DNA of 64,000 bases. Origin: Plutella xylostella. Taxonomy: Eukaryota > Arthropoda > Insecta > Lepidoptera > Plutellidae. Position 1 is the stretch's first letter. Each line of letters begins with the position of its first letter. The notes beneath the pieces were generated by a model. The model was not told where the DNA came from. It did no database searches and saw only the letters and a program-made list of their open reading frames with translations. The stretch covers positions 7,378,001 to 7,442,000 of the forward strand of contig NC_063995.1 in assembly GCF_932276165.1 (NCBI RefSeq). Reading direction: 5' to 3'. Positions 52,234-64,000 of this stretch are shown one piece after another. Made by a program: the position numbers and the translations under genes.

Positions 52234-54100
52234 GATTTTAACGATAAGTATACACAGCAGATTTCATCGGTTGTTTTTAGTTATTTAAATGTTTAAATAT
52301 AATTTTTGATAAGCAAAAAAATATTGTTTTTTTGCTTTGCAAGGCATTACAGAATAAAGATACTTTAATAGGGAAGAAATCTGTTTATATTAAAGATTTG
52401 GTTCCAACACTTCACAAAATCTGTTGAACGCTGTAAGCGTGTAATCGTAACAGAGAGAGTTGGTGATTTGCATTTGTAATAGGTGAGGAAGTAAGGAACT
52501 AGTCTTTCCGTATCTAAATATAGATTTAAAACGTTTACGTAGAAAAATCTAAGAAATTTATAAAACTTTTGCCTTTTATTTACTTCAACCACATGTCATA
52601 TTCTCAAAGACTAATTGTCATCTTCTGTTTAACAGTACAGATAAAGAGTTGCCAGAAATAAGATTCATCTATGTACCTATACACTAGCCAACTTCTCAAC
52701 TTCAAGAAGTGAATCGAAAGTTTCAGGACCACGTCGGACGCGATTATAAGCCCGTAAATTGCTATTGCGCAGGAACCTTGTCGAATTAATGATGACGTGA
52801 CGTCACTTGAAAGTTAAAACCTAGTAAAGACCTAATATGAGACGCTCCAGAGCTGGGGTTTATAAATACCGTGAATCGAGGGGTCGTGGATTTTTGCGTG
52901 CATTGCTCAACAAAATTATTATGTGTTATAAGCCCTCAAATCTATCACCGATATGGAGTTACATTAATTGTTGTGGTCTGTGTTGGGTGGACTCTGGGCT
53001 GATGGGCCCTGTTTTAGTTTTCTCCATATACTAAAGTAGTCCTGAAATAATCGAAATTTTCCTTGGTTTTACTGCTACGTATATGAGCACTTACATAGCT
53101 ATAAACGTAAACAGTGTAAACAGGGAAAATCGACAGTTGGCCCCATGAACGCCTTCCAAAAGTACGAAACCTGATGGTCCCGAAATGGTAGACACAACAC
53201 TCATAAATACATTACCCTCCTCCTTCGGCAGTCGGGTAAAAATACCCTAACTAAAGCATTGTAAAGTTAACTGAAGATCCATTTATTTAAAAGCCGTTTG
53301 TTGAGTTGTTAGTTTATTCTACATTCATATGCTTGGTTTCACTTTTCGTCCACCGTTTTAGGAGTATATGTCTACTTTCATTTTCTATCAAGGTACATCC
53401 TACCACTTGTACGCCTAATATTATAATGTTTATTATTTTTAGTCGTTTAGCCTTGTGTTAATCCAGGGCACTACACACTACACTAACTCCATAACAAATT
53501 TCATTAAAATCGTTTTTTTCGTGAAGAAGTTACAAACATACACCCTCACAAACTTTCGCATTTATAATGTTAGTAGGATATGATTTTATCCAGGTTCTAA
53601 CCTATGATGTGTTGTGTTGTGACTATGGAAGTAATAAGTATAATATACTAAGTATTATTCTTTCTTCAGTATTATTCTACTTCCAATGGTTGTGACTGAC
53701 TGACAAAAAAGTTCTGTTATTTATCGTATCATACCTAGGTACAGTAAGGTGCAGAGAAACCTGACCCCCCTCAGAAACATTGTTACTATGAGAGGGGGGG
53801 TCAGGTTTTTCTGCACCTGACCGTACCATACCTACGTATCATACCGGTAAGTTTTATCCAGACACAGTAAAACAGCTGTAGTTCAGTACATAATAATAAG
53901 GCACTTGTTTCTATGTAAGTACACCTACCTACCTACCATTACCTACATTACATTAGATCTCAATACTAACAAATAAAAAAACAGGTTCGAATTTCAGATA
54001 TCTACCTACAGCTAGTACCTACCTACAGCTATTTGTTTACATTACTCATATTTTTACATTGCGTGGTGCCTTACCTCAATTTTTTTTTTTTTTACTTGGG
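52234..54100. other. Intergenic region between divergent genes
   Basis: It separates the minus-strand doublecortin gene from the plus-strand GC-rich gene. The only structure seen is a hairpin at 53752-53817 (listed). No additional coding exon is supported. Confidence 0.45.
53752..53817. repeat. Hairpin-forming inverted repeat
   Basis: Arms GGTGCAGAGAAACCTGACCC and GGGTCAGGTTTTTCTGCACC, extended by CCC/GGG runs, give about 25 paired bases around a 15 base loop. Probably a MITE relic. Confidence 0.6.
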
Positions 54101-54179
54101 ACTAATGGATATAGTTGTTAGACTTGGGAGTCGGGAGTAGAGGTGGACTGGGATGGGAGAGTCCCTTGAGCGAGACGGG

Positions 54180-54526
54180 AGGTGCGGGCGGTGCGCGGCG
54201 CGCGGGGCGGGGGCGGGCGGCGCGGCGCGGGGGGCGCGGGGGCGGGCCGGCGCCGCAGTCCGCGCGAGGCGCCGCCGCCGGCTCGTTGTCTGCGCCAGTC
54301 CCACGCTCCGAGCCCCGCGACCACGCGATCATTGTCTTTGTTTATTATCAGACGCAGCCTCGTACTCTGCAACAGCTGTTCCGCGAGCTGACTTCACATT
54401 GTGTTCAGTTTAAGTGGTGTGTGTGCGCCTAGTGTTGTGTGATCAGGTGATCAGCTGTGAGCTCAGTTAGTGTGGAGCATCCCATGAACCCGTGAGGTGT
54501 CGGTGCGCGCCCCGCCCGGCCCGGCC
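54180..54526 (+). promoter_or_regulatory. GC-rich promoter and 5' leader
   Basis: An abrupt CpG-dense block (54180-54320) in otherwise AT-rich DNA precedes the coding exon at 54527. No TATA box was found. A broad, CpG-rich promoter of a housekeeping or developmental gene is plausible. The exact start site is unknown. Confidence 0.4.
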
Positions 54527-55417
54527 ATGGCGGCCACCGCGCGCCGGGAGCTCGACACGGGCGAGGAGGACATCGCCGCCATCGCCAAACAGATCTCCGA
54601 CCACGCCGAGGCCATCTACCAGACGTGGAAAGCGCGCGGCCTCGCGCCCACCGAGATCCTCTCCTGCAGGCCCGCGCCCGGCATCAAGCTCTCGGAGAAC
54701 ATTCGGGCGAAGCCCAAGCCGGAACCTAAACCCGATCTCAAACAGAGACCGGAAATCAGAAGAGATCCGAGGCCGGAACAGCGCGTAGAGGCGCGCCGGG
54801 AGCCGAGACCCGAGGGCCGCCGGGAGCAGAGAGTGGAGCCCGAGGAGGGCGAGACCATAGAGGTGATCCTGCCGCCGGACCTGGTGCCGGAGCGCGGCGG
54901 CGGCGGGGCGGCGCGGCGGGACCCGGCCGCCATGCGCCTGGAGCTGGCGCGCGAGGAGGAGCGGCTGCTGCGCGCGCTGCGCACGGGCGGCGTGGTGGCC
55001 GAGCGCACGGCCGAGCGCCCCGACGTGGTGCCGGCGCTGTCGCTCGTCGACTACGCCAAAAGTCGCTACCAGGACCGGCTGGACGGCGGCGCCCGCAAGC
55101 CCGCCAGCGGCAGCAGCAGCAGCGGAGGCGGCGGGGAGCGGCGCTCCTCGCTGGGCTCGCACGTGACGGAGGCCCGCTCCAAGTTCGAGGCACGCGCGCG
55201 GCGCGCGTCCAGCGCGGGCGCCGGCGAGCCCGCGGCGGCGGCGGCGGCGGCCGGGGGCGCCGCGCCCGTCAGACCCTTCCTCACGCGAGGCTCGGTCGCC
55301 GAGAGAGTACTCATGTTTGAGAAGTGTCCCAGTGAAGCTACTCTAGAACTTGCCAAACGAAAGGTGCCAGCTGCGACCACGTGGCGAGGACCACACGATG
55401 TCATCAACAGAGCACAG
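54527..55417 (+). CDS. First coding exon of an unidentified gene (297 codons, gene continues)
   Basis: The ATG at 54527 has a strong context (GGCCATGGCG). The exon ends CACAG/GTAGGC in phase 0. Seen: an N-terminal helical stretch (EEDIAAIAKQISDHAEAIYQ, then WKARGL), a charged Arg/Glu/Pro repeat region (residues about 65-110), a possible coiled coil (RLELAREEERLLRALR), a Ser/Gly-rich linker, an Ala run, and a conserved-looking end (GSVAERVLMFEKCPSEATLE). It reads like the disordered head of a large scaffold or cytoskeletal protein. I cannot name the family. GC content is far above its surroundings. Later exons must lie beyond at least 8.5 kb of intron. Confidence 0.8.
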
Positions 55418-56260
55418 GTAGGCTTTTAATGTGTAGTTACTTAAACTAGGTACCTATTACTAACACCACATGAAATTATCTCAGAGCACATTTTGTCATT
55501 TGACTCATTTTATTTGTACATTGTACCATTCAGCCAATCTTTGTGCTGCAATAAATCATTAGGTAGGTAAGGTACAGGTAGGCCTAAGCTCTCTTAACTC
55601 GTTTTCATTTATGAAAACCCGCTCTAGGATACCTAGATAGATAAAATAGGGGTGGGTATGTAACTATGTATATTGTATACCTTGTAAGAGACAATTAGGC
55701 ATAGCAATCTAACTTTTGCCTGTTCTTACCGAAGAGAATTTAAATTGGTACTTACCTACCTATCTACTGAAATCCACACTTCGATTCAGGGTCAGTCTGA
55801 GACTGTCTCATGTCATAACTCATAAGCCTGATAGGCAAGGGACCTACAATATTAGTCAAAATATATTGGGACCAACTCACTCACTCATTACTTATTATCA
55901 TAATAAGGTTGGTTCGAAGTTAGAACTTTAGAAGTACTTAATCATAACAAATTTTTATTATAAATTAAAAATTAATCGTACGTCTGATTAACTTCTTATA
56001 CGCATAAATTTCCATGCTGTCCATTGATAAAATTCCTATTCCCGTATTCTCCACAGTTCATCGCATTTTTTGACACTTGGCCAATGTTTGTACGTTGTTC
56101 GTTCGTTGGCTTCTGATTCTGGTGATAGATCACTGGTAGATGTACAGAGAGTCACTCTATTGACATTGCGTGCACCACCACCATAAAAAGTTATACTGTC
56201 TCTTTTTAGCATAACAGCTCAGATTCTACACAGAAGATTGGCTGACGATATCACATGATA
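55418..56260 (+). other. Intron start, nothing recognised
   Basis: AT-rich sequence after the donor at 55418. No exon or paired repeat was found. Confidence 0.45.
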
Positions 56261-58730
56261 ATGGTATCGATTCTGAAGGGCACATTCTAATTTTAACGCT
56301 GTCAAAAAACGCTTACATTCTCTCTAAATTTATTTGGCATTCTGAAGGCACCGTTTATCTCCAAAATTAGAGACGTCACTTTAAATTTTGAATCTGACAG
56401 CGTTAAAACTATTCAACTTAGGTTAGATGGTCGAATTGGTATTCTGAAGGTGCCATTTTTAGCGCTGTCAACTTAAAATTAGCAACTTTCTTCCTAAATT
56501 TAAAAGGGGTCTAAACAGGTGCCTGTTAAAATTCTACAAAAATTTCTAAAAGTAAAACCGTGAAATATATGGGAAATTGTTGTTGTAGGTGCATAAATAT
56601 GGATTTAACTTGGAGCTGATTTGTTGTTTAAGCATGTAAAGCTAATTGCAACGACGCTAACTTAATATTTTTTGTGAAACTACGATGTGAAAGTGACTCT
56701 GTTTTGGCATATTATTATTTCTGATTTTAGGATTGAATGACTGAAAAACGTGTTACTGACAAGGTAGGCATGAACCGGGTTGCTTAAAAACAACTTAAGT
56801 TATTGTTCTAGATCTAATAATTAATCAACACACCTACCGATCTACTTCAGGAATTACACTCTAGCCTTAACACCTCGGCTTTCCTCTTCCAAACGGACCA
56901 GCTCCACATACATGAGGAACACCTTAACTTTAACTCACCTACCTGTGTACCTATCTAACTCTCTACTTACCCCTTTCAACTTGTATGAATATTTTACTTA
57001 AAGTGGTCTCTACATAGCTCAAATATTTAACTACCTATTATGTTACAGGAAAAAACAAGTAATACCTAGGTTACCTTTTATCTGAAAAATATGCCTGACT
57101 TTAAGAAACTATATACCTACTTACTACTATATGTACTATTACTTTTTATGAAAGAAGAAATAAATTTATGCACGTAAAACTTTATTTCGGTGAATAACAC
57201 ACACAACACACACTGGTTAAGTAATTTTTCTGACACCAATATACACAATTGCTTGATTTCATTTCTGCATCTTATTTGGATTATCCTTCTAGTTAGTATG
57301 TAGGTATAACTATGTGGTCTGATGGTCGTTTTAGTATTGTTGTCCCAGAGAGGAATTAACATCTTGTATCCAGCGTTTCATGTTTAGTTTATGGGTGTGC
57401 TTGATTGTTCATTTTCTTTATTGTTGTCACTGAAAAATAAAGTAAGTATAGGTAAGTTGTATGGATAGTTGACAGAATAAGCTTATCCTTATAAGTAGGT
57501 CCCTATTTACACAAAACTTTAAATATTAGAAACGAAAACGCTAGAACACAAACATAAATAACCAGATAGTTAGTAACCAGATGCCCAACTGATAAAAATA
57601 TTTACTTAGATTTTACGTAGGTAGGTAACTTCCTAAAATAATTCGTAAACTTACACACAAGCACCTTATCGATTTTACAATTGCATATTGCAAACACAAA
57701 CATAATAATTTATAATAGATGTTTGTTTTGTATTGTAAAGACTTAACAAAAATACTTTTAAAAAATAGCGGCAAACTTTTCGGCGGAAAATTCAATATGG
57801 CGGTCATGGCGCCGCGCCGGCGGCGCAGCGGCGCGCCTCTCTTGCGGTCCAGCGCGCATGCGCCATAGAGATGTACCTAGTGCAATGTTACTTGCTTCCG
57901 AACTATGCTTGAATGAAAAAATAATCGATGCTGGATCGATTCCTAGGTAGGTACTTTTATTATAATCATATCATATGCGTTTTTGATGGTAAATATAAAT
58001 ACGTACTCATCGGAAATAAGTAAGTACTGATAACGTATTTGTGCTTTTGTAAGTAAGTATTCGATACTTTTCATATTCTTATAATATGAATATCATCCCT
58101 TACACAGTCATCTACTTAAGTATATGTATAACGTAACATCATCATCATCAACTATTAAACATTTAAGTACTTAAGTAAGTACTTACATTAAATATCGTGG
58201 ATAACATATAGATGTAGAACTTACTGAAAAACTATTGTTTAAAATATTCTAGTGCAATAATCGATTATATTCGATTATTCTCACTATTTTATCAACTTAC
58301 CCCATCTCTACTCTATAATATTTTTTTAAATCACTCGGAAATGTCCATAGATCACCATAGAAGCATTTTCTAGCCAGAGTTACCAGTTGCAATAATGAAT
58401 TATGAATATGTTACATAAATATTTGAAATTATCACGAAAACCAATATAAATGCAGGGTATTTAATCCTTTTAATTATTTTCAACTACTATTTAGGATAAT
58501 TAAATTTATTTGGAGTACTTTAAGGTTAAAAAAGTTAATCGATATTTTTGATTGTAATATCCTTGAGTACATGGCCACACTCATTTTAAAGACGTCAAAT
58601 AAGCCCTCTAAATTTAGTTGCCCGTTAAAATCGTTGCCTTCAGAATAGCAAAAATTAGCGCTGTCAGTTAAATTTAGAGATTTTAGCTCATTTTAAAATT
58701 AGGAAGTGCGCCCTTCAGAATCGGTACCAT
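56261..58730. mobile_element. 2.5 kb element with TTCTGAAGGGC inverted ends
   Basis: ATGGTATCGATTCTGAAGGG at the left and the inverse CCCTTCAGAATCGGTACCAT at the right define the ends. Similarity continues inward ('taattttaa' and 'gctgtca' blocks). TTCTGAAGG recurs inside near 56340 and 56441, and inverted near 58650. No transposase was found; target duplication not resolvable because the palindromic ends blend with the flanks. A GC-rich island (57795-57875) lies within. Confidence 0.55.
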
Positions 58731-59224
58731 TGATTGATTTAACGTCAATAAAAACGAGGCATCTCAATCATGTGCATGAAATAGTAGAGCCGAGTGCAGC
58801 AGAGAGAGTGGAACATGTTTTCTTTACATTTACATGTAAAACATTACAGAAATTAGCACATTAATTATAAGTATTTTTGTATAATATAACTCCAAGAAGA
58901 AAACTGTGCAGTTTTTGCATGTCTGCGAAAGTACCTATCGCGAACTTGTTTTGACAACGATTTTCGGATTCAGAATGTATGTTATTTCGTTTTGATTTTG
59001 CGATAGGACTCAAGATCATTATACTATTATAAGCCGCTAAATGCACGTTGTGTTAAATCTCTTCTAAATCATGATGCACTTTTTATTGGTGATAAATATC
59101 TTATTTTATAATAATATTTTTATCTGCAAGAATGAAGCTATTTATGAGATTGTTGTCAGAAATCACTGATACACATATTTTATTCTTTCACTAGGAAAGA
59201 TGTAGGTGCCTACTTAAAACTTTA
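58731..59224. other. AT-rich non-coding sequence
   Basis: A block of about 45 bases around 58938 ('ttgttttgacaacgattttcg') recurs directly at about 59727, so this region is partly duplicated. No gene recognised. Confidence 0.4.
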
Positions 59225-59446
59225 GTCCACTAATCAAACAAGTTCAACAACAACTACCAATGTTATGGTTGCTTCTGGAGACCAACCAATACGTGTACAT
59301 TATAACTGTAGTTTTTATGCCTCTGGAATACCAATAAGCATAGCAGGATACGATTTCCATTGCCAGCTCTTCAATTCATGTCATGATCCCACGGGCGATC
59401 CACATACTGCCTGGTATGATGCTAGCATTATTAACAATACGTAGAA
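59225..59446 (+). CDS. Possible exon with Cys-containing extracellular-type sequence
   Basis: The frame is open from an acceptor-like AAAACTTTAG (59224) to TAG at 59444. It includes an ATG at 59267 and the stretches PIRVHYNCSFYASGIPISIA, GYDFHCQLFNSCHDP and AWYDASIINNT, with four cysteines, two N-glycosylation sequons and several aromatics. It looks like part of a secreted domain, but I do not recognise it. No donor in a matching phase joins it to the frame at 59878. It may be a pseudogene or old transposon piece. Confidence 0.3.
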
Positions 59447-59877
59447 ATTACGTGAAAATAACTTACTGTATTTTAGATGGCTTTAAAAAGGAAATTGGTA
59501 AATGCATTATGTACATACTTACATAAAATAGCTATTCAAAAGAGCTTCGGCCTAAAAAGTCCCAAGGGGAATTTCGGGATTAATATTTCATAAAAAATAT
59601 TCAGACGTTTACCCGAGAGTTCAGGATAACGTGAACTGACGTGAAGTGAACTGTGGTACTCATAAAACGAGTACTTACCTGAATATTTTCATATCTAACG
59701 ATCAGGCTCCCTATCGGAGCTATCGCGGATTTGTTTTGACAACGATTTTCGTATTCAAATTGTATTGAATTTTAACATTAGTATGATAATCGGGATTATA
59801 CTGATGCTCAGTTTTGACAAATGAGGATTGTGGTTTAAATATCTATATTTTATCAGCATGGTTTTTATCACACAGGT

Positions 59878-60022
59878 GACTTTTTATCCCGACTGTGAAA
59901 CAGAAGGACAGACGCTGTATCCACTACGGGCATGCACAGAAAAATACGTTCCAAATTTAAACCCGAAGGAGCGATTGGGATCACTTGGCAGTTGCCCAGA
60001 AACCGAGAGTAAACGATCATAA
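59878..60022 (+). CDS. Possible terminal exon with Cys motif
   Basis: After an acceptor ATCACACAG/GTGAC, the frame reads VTFYPDCETEGQTLYPLRAC, then TEKYVPNLNPKERLGSLGSC and a short tail to a stop. Three cysteines; composition is protein-like. It lies about 430 bases after the previous Cys-containing frame, next to the duplicated 'ttgttttgacaacgattttcg' block. Unidentified. Confidence 0.3.
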
Positions 60023-62570
60023 CACGAATGCGCCCGAACAGGAAGGAAGAAAGAGATAACTAGTAGACGCAGCAGACTCCTAATATCGTAGACAGCTGGA
60101 CTTCCCCAACTGGAAAATATGTACCATAGGATAGGTCTTCATAGGTATAATATAATTTGTAGTTTCAAATATTATCTGTTAACGCTGATATAATTGAGAA
60201 GTAAGTGGCAAACAAAACTATAATATTCAAACCAATAACTAAGAGATGCCAACAACAAGAATGAATGCCAGTCATGCACACAACTTCCGATTTTAAATGT
60301 GTGGCATGAGTGGCACCGCTCAAATTGTTATTACATAATCAAATAGCCAAAGCGTGAGGGAAACATTTAAAATTCACTTTCAATTTCAAACAGCGATCAC
60401 ATCACTCGTGTCCATAACATTTCTAGTTATGTACCAAATTAAAAGTTTTAGTTAACCTCATCAAAGATGTAGACTTCATACGCGTCGACGCAAATTTTCT
60501 GTCTAATAGTTTCAGGAGTCATTATCCTTGAAACTTTCGTAATAGGTTTAAAGTAATTTTCGAAGAAAGTTGTGGTAATGGCCAATGGTAAAGGGTCGCC
60601 GGTCGATGGTCCAGTCGCATGCCGACACGCGAGCCTAAGCCCTCGCGGAAATCATAAAATCTATTCGTATTTACACCAACTAAATTCAAATGAACTACAC
60701 ATTGTATTTGGAGTCACTACCGTGCATGTGTTTCAAATTAGCCGGGTGTTTCGTTACCAGTCAGCTCTTTGTGCTTATTGAAAGGTGAAAGTGTATTGCT
60801 TTCTGTCTGAGCCTGATGTTAATCAGGTGGTAGATTGATATGCAGACTAGTTGTGGATCTCAAGTTAGGATGACTTTATAACCGGTTATATACTCCAATC
60901 ACTTTTATATTTATTACTTGTTGATTTTATGACATAATTGTGTGTTTGAGCGTATTCTGCCCGTTGCGTGATCATTATAAGTCGATTAGACCGCAGAACT
61001 CAGCAATAAAGTCATGTTACATCTTAACCTTTACAAAGAGTTACTCGAATAACAAAAGTAAGAGGAGATAAATGTGTTATTTCCATTTCTTTTACACCAT
61101 GTTAACTAAAAAATACATCAAGATAAAGCTTGAATGGAGACTACTTTTACTTTCCCACCGATTGTGCTAAGCTGATACACCAGCACATGGTTCTGTTAAA
61201 AAGAAAAAAAAACTGAGGACTATATCCTCACTAGAGTAAATCTACCTAACCATGAATTTGAGTCTTACTTCACTTAGTTATTGGTTCACTTCGATCTTTC
61301 TTCAATCCCTTGAAATCAGGCTTTTTAATATAAATCCATTGTCATCACACTGCGATGCATTCCATACTCAAGTTCTGCTAAATTTGACGTTCTCAAGTGT
61401 GAAACTGTAGAGGTTGATAAAATACAATCCGACATGTTAACTTTTAAAGCCCCTGGCGATATTCTCACATCCGCTGGCCTGTCTCCGCAACATTGGCTAG
61501 TGACGTGACATGGTATCTGAAAGTTCCTGCTCTGCTTGGATAAATAAATAACTCTGGGCAAAATACTTACTTTCTAATACCACTTAAGCTATTTACAAGT
61601 CTAAAGTTAATAGTCCATACAGCTGATACAGCCATCCAGCCATCGTGAACCTAAAAATATGCAGTTATTTCCCTGAATTGTCTGGATCGAATACCTAGTT
61701 TTAATTTTTGGCTTAATCAAACTCATAATTTTACCATGGTTAACTACTCGAATGACTGAATTGGTCTGATGCATTCAACATTATTTTGGTAAAATTGGTC
61801 TCGCCCAAGTCTTGTCATAGTTATCTATTGAAGTGTGGTCTTTGATTGTTTCGTTATTTCCGGTATCATTGTTTAGTGTTTTATATTTTTAATGGAAGTT
61901 ACAGGCCTGTCCGTTTTTAAAATTACGCAATTTTCACTATATAGGGAATAAAAAATAGAATAAAAAAGACTAGATAGACGTTATTACGTACAGGTTATTA
62001 TCTAATTAAAAATAAGATAATACTTTGCGTATATTGTTAGATATATAAAATTCTTAGGTATGAAATCTTGACAGTATTTTACTAATTGTAAAATATTAAG
62101 TTGAATAAATGATTATATAAAAAAACTCAACATAATATTAAAAGTACGTAGAAGCAGTAAGTACTTAGTTGAGATTCTACCATAATACACCACATAAGTT
62201 GTTCTATAGTTTGTTTGAACACTAACGTAAGGTAAATAATATTATAATATGCAAGATCATAAAGACGCGAAATAGATGTAGACGTGCAAATCGATACAAT
62301 GCGTACTATTACGTAGTAACATCATTTTAAAAATGTCGCTTGACTTGAAGTCATGGAGTCGGGGAATCACAGTTTCATTGCCAGGTATATATGCATAATA
62401 TGCAAAATGCTAAGTGATTCGCTGTTTCATATTCATTATAGATATCGATAGCAGATCCTAGATTAGATAATATATGATACCTGTGATCTAGATGGGGACG
62501 TGGATTATTATGTTATTTTAGTCATAAAAAGGAATCATAATTTGAATATTGTTCGTTTCTCAGATATATA
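60023..62570. other. Non-coding sequence, nothing recognised
   Basis: Short frames (60572-60781 plus, 61325-61561 minus) lack starts, splice partners or motifs. No terminal-repeat pair was found. Confidence 0.4.
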
Positions 62571-63214
62571 TATGTCGCAGGCATCTGGTTTAATCTTCTG
62601 TTTGATTGAACCGCTAGCCCGTTCATTGGATGGCGCCATTCAGTTGTATGACTAAAGAAGAACTCGTCAAGTGGTTGACTGTAACGTCTAACGTCTTGAC
62701 TGAACGTTATTCAGCGAATTCGTTAAATGGGATATAGTATCGCAACTTTGTAATGTCTGGTTAGGATGAACATGACCAGACAAGAGTCAACAAAAAGACT
62801 ATGTTACAAAGCTCTCATCTCACAAATTAACTAAACAATAACAATAATCGTACCTTGATATTGTTGTTCATAATTATCCAGTTTCACCACATTTTTTTCT
62901 TTGAAACTATCCGCCGGCGGTGTAATAATAGGTTAATCCATGTTGTCACACAATTTTAACATAAATAACGCACTTTAAAGCTAATTGATTTGCAAAAAAT
63001 AAGAATACAAGTGCTTTTTGTGTCAGCTGTTCGCTGTTAGACGCCATATTTGTTTTATTCACCACCTGACTGATTTTAAGTCCGCTAACTAGTTGGACGT
63101 TTTGTGACGCTTGTACAATCAACGTTCGGCCTAGTCATAAACTGAGTAGCGTCATCCAATGAACGGGCTAGGGGTTCAATCAAACAGGAGATTAAACCAG
63201 ATGCCTGCGACATA
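62571..63214. mobile_element. Inverted-repeat element with arms of about 75 bp
   Basis: From TATGTCGCAGGCATCTGGTT to its inverse AACCAGATGCCTGCGACATA, the arms match over about 70-75 bases with few differences (through TGATTGAACC and AGCCCGTTCATTGGATG). The 644 bp has no coding frame. Long arms and short length suggest a foldback-type MITE. Flanking ATATAT makes the target duplication ambiguous. Confidence 0.75.
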
Positions 63215-63251
63215 TACATATAAAATATAAATAAATATAAGCTGTGGGCTT

Positions 63252-63340
63252 CTATTCTATTCTATTCAGAGAGGGGGCGAAGTTCCTCTCTCATGTGGAA
63301 CCTTTGTACATTATCCCCTTAAATCAGCTCAATGGTGGGC
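63252..63340 (-). repeat. SINE tail fragment, copy D
   Basis: TTCTATTCTATTCTATTC followed by a diverged 'ctctctcatgtggaacctttgtaca' matches the tail end of SINE copy B. The rest of the SINE is missing. Confidence 0.55.
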
Positions 63341-64000
63341 TTACTAAGCACAGTTTTTTGTAAAAAATGTTGATAATGTTCCTAACAATTAATAATTTTC
63401 TTTTAATGATAGTTTTCTTTCCTTTTCGTTAGATTCAAGGTATTGTAGCCATGAATCTAACATCATCTTTACATCCTGTGTAGGTATACAATCACGGGCA
63501 ATGAAAAGGTTCCACTGAGAAAAACACCAAATTACTTCTAAGCGGAAAAGGCTAGCTTAATTACGTTTTCTGCAACATTGAAGTACGTTTAACAGAGCAT
63601 CAGGATATTACCAACTAAAAACGGTAATATTTTGTTACCATTTTAAATTATATCTTTAAAAAAAATTGGGTCGTTTGGTGTAGACATTTGGTGAGTGGAA
63701 CTTTTTCATTGCCCGGGAGTGTATTAAAGTGTTTAAAGTGACGAATACCTTCAGTCCTCCATTTAACATACATTGATGATTAAAGATTTGTTAATTATTA
63801 TAATTTACAACAAACCGACGAATTGCAATAAAACGCCGAAACAATCGTCGGTGATTATGTGATTAACTCTGAAAATAAACACAACAACTAACGTATTCGT
63901 AAATTCGGATGCGGATATTATTTATATGCAGAGTATAATCAAATGAATGAATAATAATGGCTCTATCCTTTTAAAATTAAAATATGATATTGATATAGAT
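63341..64000. other. AT-rich non-coding end of window
   Basis: No exon or repeat boundary recognised. Confidence 0.4.

Noticed and set aside
54467..55193. Long minus-strand frames over the GC-rich exon
   Set aside because: High GC leaves few stops in every frame. The plus frame has the ATG context, donor and sensible composition.
1..64000. CRISPR array, operon or phage-type defence system
   Set aside because: No regularly spaced identical repeats with unique spacers; the gene structure is eukaryotic throughout. The short arrayed units at 23.9-24.6 and 39.7-40.5 kb are degenerate transposon arms.

Overview
The window looks like genomic DNA of a moth or butterfly (Lepidoptera). It is AT-rich between genes and GC-rich in exons. 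It has short exons with canonical GT-AG introns, tRNA-derived SINEs, CR1-like and RTE-like non-LTR retrotransposons, and many short inverted-repeat DNA elements. No prokaryotic operon, CRISPR array or rRNA was seen. One tRNA-like sequence is better explained as a SINE head. The species cannot be named from the sequence alone. All gene models below are my own hand splicing: a junction was accepted only when donor, acceptor and reading phase agreed.

Layout, left to right. (1) 1-11.8 kb is almost entirely transposable elements, probably inside an intron of the next gene. It holds a full-length RTE element (2740-5934, one intact 991-codon frame) and a full-length CR1-like element (6552-10951, minus strand, both frames intact); each is bounded by a perfect target-site duplication. 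(2) 11.8-20.9 kb, plus strand, carries the 3' twelve exons (about 673 residues) of the TRPV channel gene nanchung: ankyrin repeats, six membrane segments, TRP domain and C-terminus. Three of its exons have decayed local copies of their own 3' ends in the following introns. A 1.25 kb hAT-type element sits in its first visible intron. (3) 21.3-24.7 kb has a pogo-like element invaded by an RTE fragment, and a 766 bp element with a 9 bp target duplication. (4) 27.4-29.1 kb encodes a secreted proline/glutamine-rich protein, plus strand. (5) 29.4-35.4 kb, minus strand, has two head-to-tail genes for Cys-rich proteins (479 and 132 residues). (6) 36.3-43.9 kb, plus strand, is a ten-exon gene for a 430-residue secreted, probably membrane-anchored, helical protein that may belong to the stereocilin/mesothelin type. 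Its introns are crowded with MITEs and SINEs. (7) 44.0-52.2 kb, minus strand, is a seven-exon gene for a 748-residue protein with an N-terminal doublecortin domain. Its 4.6 kb second intron is occupied by nested hAT elements. (8) 54.5-55.4 kb, plus strand, is the GC-rich first coding exon (297 codons) of an unidentified gene whose remaining exons are not visible. The last 8.5 kb is intronic or intergenic and holds inverted-repeat elements and two small Cys-containing reading frames.

How the parts might relate: Nanchung works in ciliated chordotonal mechanoreceptors, and doublecortin-domain proteins act on microtubules, including ciliary ones. A mesothelin/stereocilin-like protein lying between them is suggestive, but a functional link is only a hypothesis. 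The features most worth following up are the repeated exon-tail duplications in nanchung and the two copies of the 9 bp-TSD element family.
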